Assembly (NCBI RefSeq): GCF_036894955.1
Contig: NZ_CP145905.1
Location: 6,099,001-6,163,000 of the forward strand
DNA length: 64,000 nt
Direction of reading: 5' to 3'
Source of the DNA: Paenibacillus sp. KS-LC4
GTDB lineage: Bacteria > Bacillota > Bacilli > Paenibacillales > Paenibacillaceae
Shown: positions 42,849 through 52,358 of the stretch, piece after piece
How positions within the stretch are numbered: position 1 is the stretch's first letter
Layout of the letters: each line of letters opens with the position of its first letter
Translations under genes and position numbers: made by a program
Notes under the pieces: model-generated
What the model was told of the DNA's origin: nothing
The model's database searches: none
The model's input: the letters and a program-made list of their open reading frames with translations, nothing else

Positions 42849-43613
42849 TTACGTTTTGGCAGCATTCAGACCGTACTGGGTCCAGATCCGTTCCTCTATT
42901 CGCTTGAAGACGAGGTGGTCGGAGATTGTACCGAGAATCGCGATCACGAGTACGATGCAGAGCATAAGAGAGGTGTCGCCAAGGCTTCGCCCCTCTTCCA
43001 GCAGCTGCCCCAAACCGATGCCGCGCGCAATGAGCTCACCGGAGACGAGTGCCCGCCAGGCGAACGCCCAGGCCATGCGCATGCCCGTAATGAGCTGTGG
43101 TATGGCTGCGGGGATCATCACTTGGTAAAAGAGTCGGAACCCTCGGCCTGTTCCAAACATCTCCGCCGACTTCAGATAAATTGGAGAAATGTTCTTGATC
43201 CCACTCCGACTAGCAATCGTCATCGTCCACGTCGCCCCAATCGTCGTGATGAACAAAACGGCGAAGTCGTTCAGCCCGAACCATATGATAGCGAAAGGCA
43301 ACCAAGCGATGCTCGGCACCGTCTGTAGAGCGACGACGACAAATCCGAGCGTCTCGTCCAGCAGCCGGCTCCGAGCGAACAAGACGCCGAGTGTCATGCC
43401 GATGCCGCATGAGAGGACGAACGCGATGAGGATTCGCCTCAAGCTGCTAAGCATCGCTTCGAGCAGCTGCCCATTTGCCATCCCATCGTAGAATGTCTGC
43501 ACGGTCTGCAGCGCCGATGGAAAGCGCCAGCCCCAATGCATTGTCCTATATGCCGTCTCCCAGATTATTAGCAGTAGAATGAGAAAGAGGGCTTTTCTCC
43601 AAAGTGTAGTCAT
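42849..43613 (-). CDS. SsuC/TauC-like ABC transporter permease
   Basis: The 254-residue permease has six membrane segments and the EAA-loop region (YLKSAEMFGTGRGFRLFYQVMIPAAIPQLITGMRMA) that docks to the ATPase. The frame opens at 43619, but the third codon ATG at 43613 has the better distance (nine bases) from GGAGG. The gene begins inside the ATPase gene: their overlap is about 68 bases in different frames. Confidence 0.9.
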   Translation of the reverse strand: MTTLWRKALFLILLLIIWETAYRTMHWGWRFPSALQTVQTFYDGMANGQLLEAMLSSLRRILIAFVLSCGIGMTLGVLFARSRLLDETLGFVVVALQTVPSIAWLPFAIIWFGLNDFAVLFITTIGATWTMTIASRSGIKNISPIYLKSAEMFGTGRGFRLFYQVMIPAAIPQLITGMRMAWAFAWRALVSGELIARGIGLGQLLEEGRSLGDTSLMLCIVLVIAILGTISDHLVFKRIEERIWTQYGLNAAKT

Positions 43614-44385
43614 TGCCATATTCCTCCTTCGCCACCTTCTCCAGTTCAGCGGCCAACGTATCCATAATCTGACTCTCGATATGGTGCAGAAGTGAGTCGC
43701 CAGGCTCCCGCGGCCGTGCTGCCTGCACGCGGAACTCCTTCTTAATCCGTCCCGGCCGGGTAGACATGACGAGCACTCTGTCCGACAGGATGACCGCCTC
43801 CCGAATGTTATGCGTGATGAACAGAATGGTCCTCCGCGTGTTCAGCCATATTAGCTCCAATTCCTTATGCAGCAGCAGCCTAGTCTGTTCGTCCAGTGCA
43901 GCGAATGGCTCATCCATGAGCAAAATCTCCGGGTCCATGACGAGCGCCCGCGCTATCGCCACCCTCTGCTTCATCCCGCCCGACAGCTCGTGAGGATAGC
44001 GATCCGCGAACTTCCCCAAATGGACAGCCCGGATCTGCTCCATGGCTCGCTCGCGGCGCTCCTTCTTTTTAATTCCCTTTTGCTTAAGGCCGAATGCGAC
44101 GTTCTCCAGCACGGTAAGCCAAGGATACAGTGCATGGTCTTGGAATACGACGATCCGATCAGGCCCTGGGGCCGTGACTTCCTTGCCGTTTGCTTCTACT
44201 CTGCCGTGATCCGCCAGCTCCAGCCCTGCAACCAAGTTAAGCAATGTGGACTTGCCGCAGCCGGAAGGACCGAGGATGGAGACGAACTCTCCCTTTCCTA
44301 TCTCGAAGTCAATGTCTTCCAACGCAGTATAGCCCGCTCTACCCCGTTGCGCGAACGTCTTACCTACTCCATCTACACGAATCAT
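43546..44385 (-). CDS. SsuB/TauB-like ABC transporter ATP-binding protein
   Basis: The 279-residue ATPase has Walker A GPSGCGKST, signature LSGGMKQRVAIARAL, Walker B ILLMDEPFAALD and the H-loop FITHNIREAV. The ATG at 44385 has a GGGAG-type site directly upstream; the frame opens at 44412 without a better site. The last ~22 residues lie over the start of the permease gene and look non-domain-like, so the protein may be extended by loss of an earlier stop. Confidence 0.92.
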   Translation of the reverse strand: MIRVDGVGKTFAQRGRAGYTALEDIDFEIGKGEFVSILGPSGCGKSTLLNLVAGLELADHGRVEANGKEVTAPGPDRIVVFQDHALYPWLTVLENVAFGLKQKGIKKKERRERAMEQIRAVHLGKFADRYPHELSGGMKQRVAIARALVMDPEILLMDEPFAALDEQTRLLLHKELELIWLNTRRTILFITHNIREAVILSDRVLVMSTRPGRIKKEFRVQAARPREPGDSLLHHIESQIMDTLAAELEKVAKEEYGNDYTLEKSPLSHSTANNLGDGI

Positions 44386-44414
44386 GCTCCCGCCCCCCAT
44401 GGCTTTCCACATCG

Positions 44415-45095
44415 TTACAAGTGCTCTTGGAACTTGTTGGTATCTTGAATGACAACTATTTTCTTCTCATAGCGAATGATGCCTTCCTCCCGCCATCGAC
44501 CCAATGTCTCCGTAACCGTCTGCCTGCTGCAGCCGATGACATAGGAGATCTCCTCATGGGTAAGCGAAAGCGTGACGACCGTCTCCTTCCCCTCACGAAC
44601 TCCGAGCTGCATTAGCAGTTGAGCCAGCCTCCAGGCAACCGGCCGTGAGATGAGCGTCTCTACGTAACGCTGTGTCTGCAGCAGACGACGGGCGTTGACT
44701 ACCGTTAGCGCGTAGAGTGCATCTGGATATCTCCTCAGCAAGCTGGTGAATTGGGAGGTTGGAATCGAGACAATTTGGCTGTCCGTAATGCATCGCGCGT
44801 AACGTTGTCTCTTCTGCCCCGTCAGCACCTCGGCCGCACCGAACACCTCGCCCTTGTGCCTCAGGAACAAGGTAATGCTCTGGCCCTCTTGCGCAAACTG
44901 CGAGATCTTCACCAGTCCGTCCTGGACGAAATAGATCTCTTGACTTTCTTCCTCGCTCCTGAAGATAAAGGAGTTCTTCTTCATGCCGCGAGAAGCACCA
45001 AATTCCTGGAAGAGCTTCGCTAACGCGAGTTGCTCGGCTTCACCGTTATCCGTTACAGTTCCTTCCCAATAGGAGGACATACCATCATGGTCCAT
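44415..45095 (-). CDS. Crp/Fnr-family transcriptional regulator
   Basis: The 226-residue regulator has a cyclic-nucleotide-binding-like beta-roll (~25-135, with LFLRHKGEVFGAAEVLTG) and a C-terminal HTH (~165-215, SLTHEEISYVIGCSRQTVTETLGRW). The cysteines needed for an FNR iron-sulfur cluster are not seen at the N-terminus. It is the first gene of the ABC/hydrolase operon and ends 29 bases before the ATPase start, so it probably regulates its own operon. Confidence 0.9.
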   Translation of the reverse strand: MDHDGMSSYWEGTVTDNGEAEQLALAKLFQEFGASRGMKKNSFIFRSEEESQEIYFVQDGLVKISQFAQEGQSITLFLRHKGEVFGAAEVLTGQKRQRYARCITDSQIVSIPTSQFTSLLRRYPDALYALTVVNARRLLQTQRYVETLISRPVAWRLAQLLMQLGVREGKETVVTLSLTHEEISYVIGCSRQTVTETLGRWREEGIIRYEKKIVVIQDTNKFQEHL

Positions 45096-45536
45096 CGTCG
45101 TTCCACCCTTCTCTAGCTGTTGGCTAATTCAAAGTTTGCCTATCGGTATTTACAATTATAATTCATGGCTTAAAACAAAAAAAGTCGGCTAGCCGACAAA
45201 ATATAAGACGTATCATTGGTTTATTTGTTGGAGATGGTAGTGACAGATCTTCTGAATGACTAGTTTTTATACAACGCTAGCGAGGATCGGTCATATTAAA
45301 AATACAAATTCTCAGGTTTTCGTCGTATACTTGGCGAAAGTTAGTCCATTTCTAAGAATACCTTTGGGTCCTCAGATCATCTGTCATTTACTTGCCCTCC
45401 ATGAATGCAATGGGGCATCAGGAAATTATTTTGCACAGAAAAAGAATTTGAAAGAGAAAGACTCAATTCCATTTAGATGCATGGCGCAGAAGAATGATAA
45501 ATTTTAAGCATTAAGAAGTATGGAGGCAGGGAACAG
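45096..45536. other. Gap between the Crp operon and the YesN-type regulator
   Basis: The 441-base gap holds the Crp promoter side and the regulator promoter side. GTCGGCTAGCCGAC at 45184-45197 is a perfect 14-base palindrome with seven Ts after it on the minus strand, so it is terminator-like or an operator. An 83-codon frame at 45256-45507 has no ribosome binding site or recognisable similarity and is not accepted. Confidence 0.5.
45184..45197 (-). promoter_or_regulatory. Perfect palindrome with adjacent T run
   Basis: GTCGGCTAGCCGAC is self-complementary and is followed on the minus strand by TTTTTTT. It is either a small terminator or a regulatory site upstream of the Crp/Fnr gene (87 bases from its start). 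Confidence 0.4.
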
Positions 45537-47093
45537 ATGAACGCGGTTAAAGTGATGCTCGTGGATGATGAGGTATTGGCGATTGAGCATATGAAAAATC
45601 TAATCTCGTGGCCGCAGCTCGGTTACGAGATCGTCTGCACGGCGAGCAAGCCGTCTCAAGTCATACGGCTGGCGAGAGAGCATCGCCCAGACTTGATTAT
45701 TATGGATATCGTCATGCCCGGCAAGGATGGGCTGGCGCTTAGCAAGGAGCTGCTGGCAGAGGAACTGGCGCTGAAAGTCGTGCTGCTTACCTCCCACAAG
45801 GAATTTGAGTACGCCAAAGAAGCGCTCAAGCTGGGCGTGTCCAACTATTGGATTAAGCATGAGATGGACGCGGAAACAGTCAAGCGAGAGCTCGGCGGCT
45901 TAAGGGAGGAGATTGAGAGCGATAGGCGGCTTCAGAAAAATGATCGCGGCAGACTGCTTGTTGATTGGCTCGGCGGAAGGCCTCTGTCGGACACGCAGTG
46001 GAGGACGGCGACAGCGGGCTTGTCCGAGGCGTTCGATCGGCTTCATCTGCTCGTGCTTGAGCCTGTTCGTATGATGCCAATACTGCCCGACGTAATGTCA
46101 ATTAAACCGATTTGGCCGACGGAGTGGCCCGATGCAAGAGACTCCGGCCTATTAGCGGCGATCCCCTTCCTGGAAAGCTGCTTTGTGCTCATCTATGGAG
46201 ATAAGAGCAGCAGGGGCGAGAGCAAGATGCGAGAGCTGCTTGAGGAAAAAGCGGCCGAGGCACGGCGTATGATCGAACAGCTGACAGGCCGCCCGGCATC
46301 CATAGCGATGGCATACGGTTTGCCGAATCGGGCGGACGTTCCCGGAAAATTGGCTGAAGCTTTGAAATGGCTGTCACAGGCCATGTTTCATAGCCCCAAT
46401 CATCTGTTTCGATTGAACGAGCTTCAGCGTGAGGAAGAGAAGGCTCCCTTGCAGCTGGAGTGGGAGGATGGCCTCAGGAAGACGAAGGAACGGCTGTCGG
46501 ATAGCCAATATGAAGAAGCCGCGCGCGAGGTTTCGGCTCTATTCTCGCTAGCTTCGGTAGCAAAGGATGCCAGCGGGCTCGCGGACCTATGTCGGCAGCT
46601 ATTCAGCATGTTGAACCGCTATCGCTCCACTTGCGGACTGCCATCTCTAACGGACACTTGGGCTGCTGGCCCGGGCACTGATGCAGATTGGTCCTCGCTT
46701 GCGGGTATACGAGATTGGTTCTTGCAAGAGTTGAATACGCTCGCGCAACTGTCAGCCGGACTGCCAACAATATCCCGTAAAGTGCGCCAAGCACTGGAGC
46801 AAATGGAGCGGCATTACGGCGATCCCGAGCTAGACGCAGACACACTCGCACGGCAGCTTGGCATTTCACGCGACCACTTCCGCCACTTGTTCAAGCTGGA
46901 GACAGGCAAGACAGCGCTCGACCGGCTTACAGAAATCCGAATGGATAAAGCCAAGCAGCTGCTGGATGAAGGAAGCCTCAAGGTTTATGAAATTGCCGAC
47001 CGGGTCGGCTTCCGCAATGGGCAGTATTTCAGCCAAGTCTTCCGCAAGCTGACGGGCATGACCCCGCTCGAATATATGGAGAAACGCAGGTGA
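45537..47093 (+). CDS. YesN-type response regulator with AraC DNA-binding domain
   Basis: The 518-residue regulator has a receiver domain (D57 in LIIMDIVMPGKDG), a middle region of about 280 residues of unknown fold, and an AraC-type double HTH (~420-515: DADTLARQLGISRDHFRHLFKLETGKT, then KVYEIADRVGFRNGQYFSQVFRKLTGMTPLEY). GGAGG lies about ten bases before the ATG. The kinase gene follows seven bases after its stop, and a carbohydrate ABC transporter operon follows the kinase, so this pair very likely controls that importer. Confidence 0.93.
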   Translation: MNAVKVMLVDDEVLAIEHMKNLISWPQLGYEIVCTASKPSQVIRLAREHRPDLIIMDIVMPGKDGLALSKELLAEELALKVVLLTSHKEFEYAKEALKLGVSNYWIKHEMDAETVKRELGGLREEIESDRRLQKNDRGRLLVDWLGGRPLSDTQWRTATAGLSEAFDRLHLLVLEPVRMMPILPDVMSIKPIWPTEWPDARDSGLLAAIPFLESCFVLIYGDKSSRGESKMRELLEEKAAEARRMIEQLTGRPASIAMAYGLPNRADVPGKLAEALKWLSQAMFHSPNHLFRLNELQREEEKAPLQLEWEDGLRKTKERLSDSQYEEAAREVSALFSLASVAKDASGLADLCRQLFSMLNRYRSTCGLPSLTDTWAAGPGTDADWSSLAGIRDWFLQELNTLAQLSAGLPTISRKVRQALEQMERHYGDPELDADTLARQLGISRDHFRHLFKLETGKTALDRLTEIRMDKAKQLLDEGSLKVYEIADRVGFRNGQYFSQVFRKLTGMTPLEYMEKRR

Positions 47094-47100
47094 CCCTACA

Positions 47101-48843
47101 ATGCGCATGAGGATACGCACCAAGATTATCGCCAGTACCGTTCTCGTCGTTTCCATTTCGCTTATTCTTAGCGGCTTTTTCATCTATGACTACGCCAAGG
47201 ATATTATTCGCGAGCAGTCGATTAAGGACAGCCGGACGAAGCTCGCGCAAATTTCGTTTCAGCTTAATAAAATTCAGGAGCAGGTCGTTAAGACAGCGGA
47301 GTACATCGTGTCCGACGAGGAAATAGCTGCTCTCATTAATGCGCCAGCAAGCGAGGACATTGAGGTGAATTACTTTCGCAAGCAAGCGGTGCAGGAGAAG
47401 CTAGGGCGGTTTGTGGCGCTCAGCAATTTCATTTTGAACGTCGTGATCGTTACGCCGAAGGAGGAAACCTACTCCAACTATAGCGGTTATGAGGATTATT
47501 TCTCCGAGTACTTGAAGCAGGAATGGTTTGTGAAAATGAAAAATTCACGCGCCGCTTACAGCGAGCCGCATCCGTTCTTTTTTATTAGCGGCAACCGTCA
47601 GGTTTTTAGCTACGTGTTGAAATACCGCCCCCTTGGGCAGGAGTCGCATGAGGAAAGCTATCTTGTTATTGATATCGCCTATTCCGAATTAGCTAACGTC
47701 TTTTTGCAAAGCGCTCAGGATTTCGAGCAAATCGAGCTGTTTACCGGCTCGGGCGCCCTGCTGCTTGAGGCCAATAATAAGCTGCCGGAGGCAGATCGGT
47801 CGTTCATGAAGAGCGTCCTGCAAGCCGGCGAGCCGTTCGCGGAGGACGCCCGCACGATTGTGTTAATGGACGATGCCATGAATCAGGGCTGGAAACAGGC
47901 GGCTTTGCTGTCTAAGAGCAAATTATTTATGAAAATTAATCGCGTATTCTTTTTCTATATCCTTATCATCGTTACCGCTATTATGGTGACAATGGTCGTC
48001 ATGCTGCCCATTATTGTCAATTTGATGAAGCCATTGATCCGGCTGACGAATGCGATGAAGCGCGTTGCGGTCGGCGATCTCGGGACAAGCGTCCATATTC
48101 GCAGCGGAGACGAGCTTGAGATTATTGGCACAGGCTTCAATCGGATGGTCAGAGACTTGAAAAGCCTGATGGACACTGCCGTCCAGAACGAAACCGTGAA
48201 GCGGCAAATGCAAATCGACTTATTGATGGCTCAGATCAATCCGCATTTTTTGTACAACTCCTTAAATACCGTCATTTACTTGTCCCATGCCAATCGCGGG
48301 ACCGAAGCGGCCGAGGTGACGCAGGCGCTCATCTCCATTTTGCAAAATACGATTAAGACGGGGGAGGGGGCTGTACGCGCACCTCTTTCGGAGGAGAAGC
48401 AGATCATCGACAAATATACGGTTATCCAGCAGACGCGTTATCCCGGCCAATTCCGGCTCGTCTGGGAGATCGACGAAGCACTGCTTGATCGTTCGGTTCC
48501 CCGAATGGCGCTTCAGCCGCTCGTGGAGAACGCGATTGTGCACGGCATCATTCCGTCGGAGCTAGAGGAGGGCACGATTATTGTGCGGGCCTACCGGGAC
48601 GGAGAACAGCTTGTCTTGGAGGTGGAAGACGACGGACAAGGTATGACGGTTCCCGAGGAAGGCTGGAGGATGCACATGGGACAGGCGGGACAAGAGCCGG
48701 AGCGTACGAGAGGAATCGGATTGTCTAATATCCAAGAGCGGCTGCAAACCCATTTTGGCGCATCGGCTCGTCTGGAAGTATCTAGTGAACGGGGCCAAGG
48801 CACCCTGATACGCATGAAGCTTCCCTGGATAGACCGGGCGTAA
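47101..48843 (+). CDS. YesM-type sensor histidine kinase
   Basis: The 580-residue kinase has two membrane segments (about 9-30 and 283-307) flanking an outer sensing domain, then HAMP, the His_kinase domain with H382 (INPHFLYNSLNTV), and an ATPase with N-box PLVENAIVHG and GIGLSNIQERL. The layout matches sensors of sugar-ABC systems in Paenibacillus. It is cotranscribed with the regulator. The ligand may be a sugar or a binding-protein complex (inference). Confidence 0.93.
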   Translation: MRMRIRTKIIASTVLVVSISLILSGFFIYDYAKDIIREQSIKDSRTKLAQISFQLNKIQEQVVKTAEYIVSDEEIAALINAPASEDIEVNYFRKQAVQEKLGRFVALSNFILNVVIVTPKEETYSNYSGYEDYFSEYLKQEWFVKMKNSRAAYSEPHPFFFISGNRQVFSYVLKYRPLGQESHEESYLVIDIAYSELANVFLQSAQDFEQIELFTGSGALLLEANNKLPEADRSFMKSVLQAGEPFAEDARTIVLMDDAMNQGWKQAALLSKSKLFMKINRVFFFYILIIVTAIMVTMVVMLPIIVNLMKPLIRLTNAMKRVAVGDLGTSVHIRSGDELEIIGTGFNRMVRDLKSLMDTAVQNETVKRQMQIDLLMAQINPHFLYNSLNTVIYLSHANRGTEAAEVTQALISILQNTIKTGEGAVRAPLSEEKQIIDKYTVIQQTRYPGQFRLVWEIDEALLDRSVPRMALQPLVENAIVHGIIPSELEEGTIIVRAYRDGEQLVLEVEDDGQGMTVPEEGWRMHMGQAGQEPERTRGIGLSNIQERLQTHFGASARLEVSSERGQGTLIRMKLPWIDRA

Positions 48844-48978
48844 ACGGATCTCGCTATCCTCTGGCGGCAAGGCGCAAGCCTTCCGTATCGTAAACCACTT
48901 GTTATGATCGCCGGATATTATACGAAATCGCCGTTTTGGCTAATTACCGGCTAATGGGGTCCTGAGTTACGATAATAA

Positions 48979-48992
48979 TGTAAGCACTTACA
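48979..48992. promoter_or_regulatory. cre-like site (CcpA)
   Basis: TGTAAGCACTTACA matches the catabolite-responsive element TGWNANCGNTNWCA with a single mismatch (A for G at the centre) and is fully palindromic at its arms. It lies 27 bases upstream of the binding-protein GTG start, so transporter expression is probably repressed when preferred sugars are present. Confidence 0.7.
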
Positions 48993-49018
48993 AAACTACT
49001 TTAGGGGGACTCACCAAC

Positions 49019-50395
49019 GTGAACATCAAAAAGCAGAGCAAATGGGTGGGCGGTTTCGTATCTGTAATGATGCTGACTGGGCTGCTTGCAGCCTGTGGCG
49101 GCGGCAACACAACTGGAGACAATAGTACGGGCAACAACGGAGGCACTGCTGCTCCTGCGGCATCGACTGCGGCCAGCACCGATCCGACACAGATTAGCGG
49201 CACCGTAAAGGTGTGGGACTGGGATGAAGCGTTCCAGAAGGGCATGATCGTAGAATTTAATAAAAAATATCCGAACATTAAAGTCGAAGTTACCGTCGTT
49301 AATCCGAACGATTACTTGCAGAAGCTGCAAAGCGGCATCGCTTCCGGCTCTGACGTTCCCGATGTCATTCTTGGAGAGTCGGCCTACCGCGGCAAGCTGT
49401 TTGACCTTGGTGTGCTTGACAACCTTGAAGCAGCACCATATCACTTCGATAAAAGTACGATTATGGATTACGTCGTGCCTTACGTCTCTAATTCCAAGGG
49501 TGAAGTCATTGCCGTTGATCAATCGCTAACGCCCGCAGGCTTCGCGTACCGGAGAGATTTGGCGAAGCAATATTGGGGCACGGACGACCCGGCTGAGCTA
49601 GAGAAAAAGATTTCGACATGGGATGATTTCATCGCTGCCGGCAAGGAGCTTAAAGAGAAGAGCGCTGATAAGGTGCTCATGTTCCCCGGCCTGGGCGACG
49701 CCTTCCTCGCCTTGAAAGGTCAGAACTTCGCTTCCTACGTAAACGGCACAGAAATTGATTTGACGAGCAAGCTGCAAAAGCCTTTGAACCGCTTGTTTGA
49801 GATGCGTGACGCTGGCATTATCGGCAAAAATGAATTGTGGACTCCCGCTTGGTCGGCCTCCATGGCGAAAGGCGAGTTCATGTTCTACCCAATGGCACCA
49901 TGGGGAGCCAAATGGCATATTTCAGCGAATGATCCCGATGGCTCGGGACGCTGGGGTCTCGTCAAGGCGCCAGAGGGCGGCTTCACCCGCGGTGGAACAG
50001 CAATTGGCATTTATAAGGACAGCAAGGTGAAGGATGCGGCTTGGGCCTTTATCCAATATGCCTACTTGTCCGAGGAAGGCTCAGCATACAATTTTAAAAC
50101 CTTTGGCAATATGACCAGCACCAAATCATTCTACGAAACCCAAAAAGCGCTCATCGACGCGCCAGGACCTTATGACGAATTTTTCGGCGGCCAAAATCTC
50201 GCAAAATATTTTGTCGAAAATATCGTTCCCGATATGAAAGGCGAAGCACAGTCCAAATACGATTCTGTCGTAGACTCTGTGTTCAACGCCCTTTATCCGC
50301 TATGGATGAAGGATGGATCGGTTACCGCCGACTCTGCGCTGCAGAAGTTCATTCAGGAAACGAAGAACAAGGCATCGGATGCGACCGTTAAGTAA
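49019..50395 (+). CDS. Carbohydrate ABC transporter substrate-binding lipoprotein
   Basis: The 458-residue protein has a lipoprotein signal with C26 (G-L-L-A-A-C), a Gly/Thr/Ala-rich linker and a type I extracellular solute-binding fold (VKVWDWDEAFQKGMIVEFNKKYPNIKVEV opening). The GTG start has AGGGGGA nine bases upstream. It precedes two permease genes and follows the YesM/YesN pair. The ATPase is not encoded here; a shared MsmX-type ATPase elsewhere is expected. Confidence 0.92.
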   Translation: MNIKKQSKWVGGFVSVMMLTGLLAACGGGNTTGDNSTGNNGGTAAPAASTAASTDPTQISGTVKVWDWDEAFQKGMIVEFNKKYPNIKVEVTVVNPNDYLQKLQSGIASGSDVPDVILGESAYRGKLFDLGVLDNLEAAPYHFDKSTIMDYVVPYVSNSKGEVIAVDQSLTPAGFAYRRDLAKQYWGTDDPAELEKKISTWDDFIAAGKELKEKSADKVLMFPGLGDAFLALKGQNFASYVNGTEIDLTSKLQKPLNRLFEMRDAGIIGKNELWTPAWSASMAKGEFMFYPMAPWGAKWHISANDPDGSGRWGLVKAPEGGFTRGGTAIGIYKDSKVKDAAWAFIQYAYLSEEGSAYNFKTFGNMTSTKSFYETQKALIDAPGPYDEFFGGQNLAKYFVENIVPDMKGEAQSKYDSVVDSVFNALYPLWMKDGSVTADSALQKFIQETKNKASDATVK

Positions 50396-50413
50396 ATTTG
50401 GGGAAAACGAGGG

Positions 50414-51373
50414 ATGACCGTGAATGCGGAACGCATAACTACCAACACTTCCGCCGCATCCAGCAAACGCAGATGGGGGCCACGCATGTGGCCCTATCTT
50501 TTCGCCCTGCCTTTCGTGCTGACGTATGCGGCATTTCAATTGTATCCAGTCCTATACTCATTCTTGCTCAGTCTGCATGACTGGAATGGCATAGGCGAGA
50601 AGACATTCGTCGGCTTTAAAAACTATGTACAGCTTTGGACGAACGACCCTTTGTTTATTAAATCCTTGTGGAACACCTTAATCATGATGGCGATGTTTAT
50701 TCCCTTAACCTTGATTTTAGGACTCACGCTGGCGTATTGGACCTTCCATTTGACGCGTGGCAAGAGATTATTTCAGACAATCAATGTATTGCCATATATT
50801 ACGACACCGGTAGCCATAGGCTTTATATTCTCCTACCTATTTGACTGGCAGACGGGCCTGGTGAACCTGCTTCTTACGAAGGTTGGATTGCTGGATGAAG
50901 CCTTCTACTGGCTTCAGGACCCATGGGGCTCCCGGGCGATTATTGCTCTAATGGTCATCTGGCGCAATCTCGGGTATTTCATGATTATTTTCATGGCTGG
51001 CATGACGGTCATACCGCAAGATGTATACGAGGCGGCTAAAATGGACGGCTCAACAGGGCTTCATACGTTCCGTAAAATCACAATGCCTCTGCTGCGGAGC
51101 ATTATCGTCTTTCTCGTCGTCACATCCGTTATTAACGGCTTGCAATTATTCGATGAACCGAAGCTGCTTTATGGCGGATGGTCCGGCTCGGCGCAGGTTG
51201 GCGGCCCTGACAATACAGCGCTAACGATTATTTGGAAATTTGTGGATGAGTCATTTGGTTCCAACACGCGGTTTGGCTATGCTTCAGCTATTGCCTATTC
51301 GCTGTTCTTGCTCATCGTATTATTCTCCATTTTAAGCTACAAACTCACAGCACCTAAGGAGGACAAGCGATGA
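50414..51373 (+). CDS. Carbohydrate ABC transporter permease (MalF/UgpA-like)
   Basis: The 319-residue protein has six membrane segments and the EAA motif region EAAKMDGSTGLHTFRKITMPLL. It is the first of two permeases; its stop overlaps the start of the second (ATGA), showing translational coupling. It begins 19 bases after the binding-protein stop. The frame starts with an ATG preceded by a GAGGG site. Confidence 0.93.
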   Translation: MTVNAERITTNTSAASSKRRWGPRMWPYLFALPFVLTYAAFQLYPVLYSFLLSLHDWNGIGEKTFVGFKNYVQLWTNDPLFIKSLWNTLIMMAMFIPLTLILGLTLAYWTFHLTRGKRLFQTINVLPYITTPVAIGFIFSYLFDWQTGLVNLLLTKVGLLDEAFYWLQDPWGSRAIIALMVIWRNLGYFMIIFMAGMTVIPQDVYEAAKMDGSTGLHTFRKITMPLLRSIIVFLVVTSVINGLQLFDEPKLLYGGWSGSAQVGGPDNTALTIIWKFVDESFGSNTRFGYASAIAYSLFLLIVLFSILSYKLTAPKEDKR

Positions 51374-52176
51374 AAGCAGCCAGCATGTGGTTTTGTTTAA
51401 TTGTCATCTCCCTGCTCTCGCTATTCCCATTTTATATTATGATCGTTATGGGAACGCATTACAGCGAGGATCTATTCAAGGGGATTCCTATTCTTCCGGG
51501 CAGCTATTTAGCTGAAAACCTGAGAACCGTACTACAGGCCGATTTTCTAAAGGTGTATGGAAACAGCTTGCTCGTATCTATTGCGTCCGTCGCTTTGGCG
51601 ACATTAACAAGCACCCTTATCGGCTATGCTGTAGCGAAGTTTGATTTCCGCGGACGGAAGCTGCTCCAGACGTTCGTTATTATTACGATGATGGTACCGA
51701 CCCAAGTCGGGTTGATCGGATATATTATCGAAATGAGACATCTCGGAGTAGGCAACACGCTGTGGCCAGTCATTCTCGTCTGGGCGGCATTCCCGTTTGG
51801 TGCGTTTTTCATGATCCAATTCATGCGCGATTCGATTCCGAACGACTTGCTCGAATGCGCGCGAATTGACGGCTGCTCGGAGCCTGGCATTTTCGTTCGG
51901 ATCGTACTGCCCATCATAAAGCCGGGTCTTGCGACGCTCGCAACTCTCGTGTTCCTATGGTCGTGGAATAACTATTTGCTGCCGCTCGTCACCATTAATA
52001 AATCCGAGTGGTACACGCTCCCGATCTTCATCTCCAACCTGGGCATTGTGCATCGGACCGATTATGCGGCACGAATGACCGCTCTTACGATGACGACGAT
52101 TCCCGTGCTCATCCTATTTATTCTTGGCTCCAAAACATTCATGAAGGGCTTAACCGCAGGTGCGGTAAAAGGCTAG
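51370..52176 (+). CDS. Carbohydrate ABC transporter permease (MalG/UgpE-like)
   Basis: The 268-residue protein has six membrane segments, with the EAA-like loop ECARIDGCSEPGIFVRIVLPIIKPGLATL. It overlaps the MalF-like gene by four bases, with GGAGG just inside that gene. No sugar-cleaving enzyme follows, so the substrate cannot be guessed from context. Confidence 0.93.
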   Translation: MKAASMWFCLIVISLLSLFPFYIMIVMGTHYSEDLFKGIPILPGSYLAENLRTVLQADFLKVYGNSLLVSIASVALATLTSTLIGYAVAKFDFRGRKLLQTFVIITMMVPTQVGLIGYIIEMRHLGVGNTLWPVILVWAAFPFGAFFMIQFMRDSIPNDLLECARIDGCSEPGIFVRIVLPIIKPGLATLATLVFLWSWNNYLLPLVTINKSEWYTLPIFISNLGIVHRTDYAARMTALTMTTIPVLILFILGSKTFMKGLTAGAVKG

Positions 52177-52197
52177 ACCCTTATTGGCAAAATAAAC

Positions 52198-52256
52198 AGG
52201 CTCTACCTATAGCAACAGGTTTTATGACAAACCTGCCTGCTATAAGGAGAGCCTAT
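52198..52256. terminator. Long imperfect terminator hairpin between convergent operons
   Basis: AGGCTCT...AGAGCCT and inner arms (CCTATAGCA/TGCTATAAGG, AGGTTT/AAACCT) form a stepped stem. T-rich sequence follows on the minus strand and TATTTC on the plus strand. Confidence 0.65.
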
Positions 52257-52358
52257 TTCGCGTAAAGCAAGCATTCCTTTTGTTCAGGTCCCTTACTATC
52301 GAAATCATTTCGAGCTAATTGGGCTCAGCATTGCCCCCTCGCTGGCAGGTGGCTCCAT

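Noticed and set aside
45256-45507. 83-codon frame before the YesN-type regulator
   Set aside because: No ribosome binding site, no recognised similarity, AT-rich and unlike neighbouring codon use; kept only as part of the gap description.
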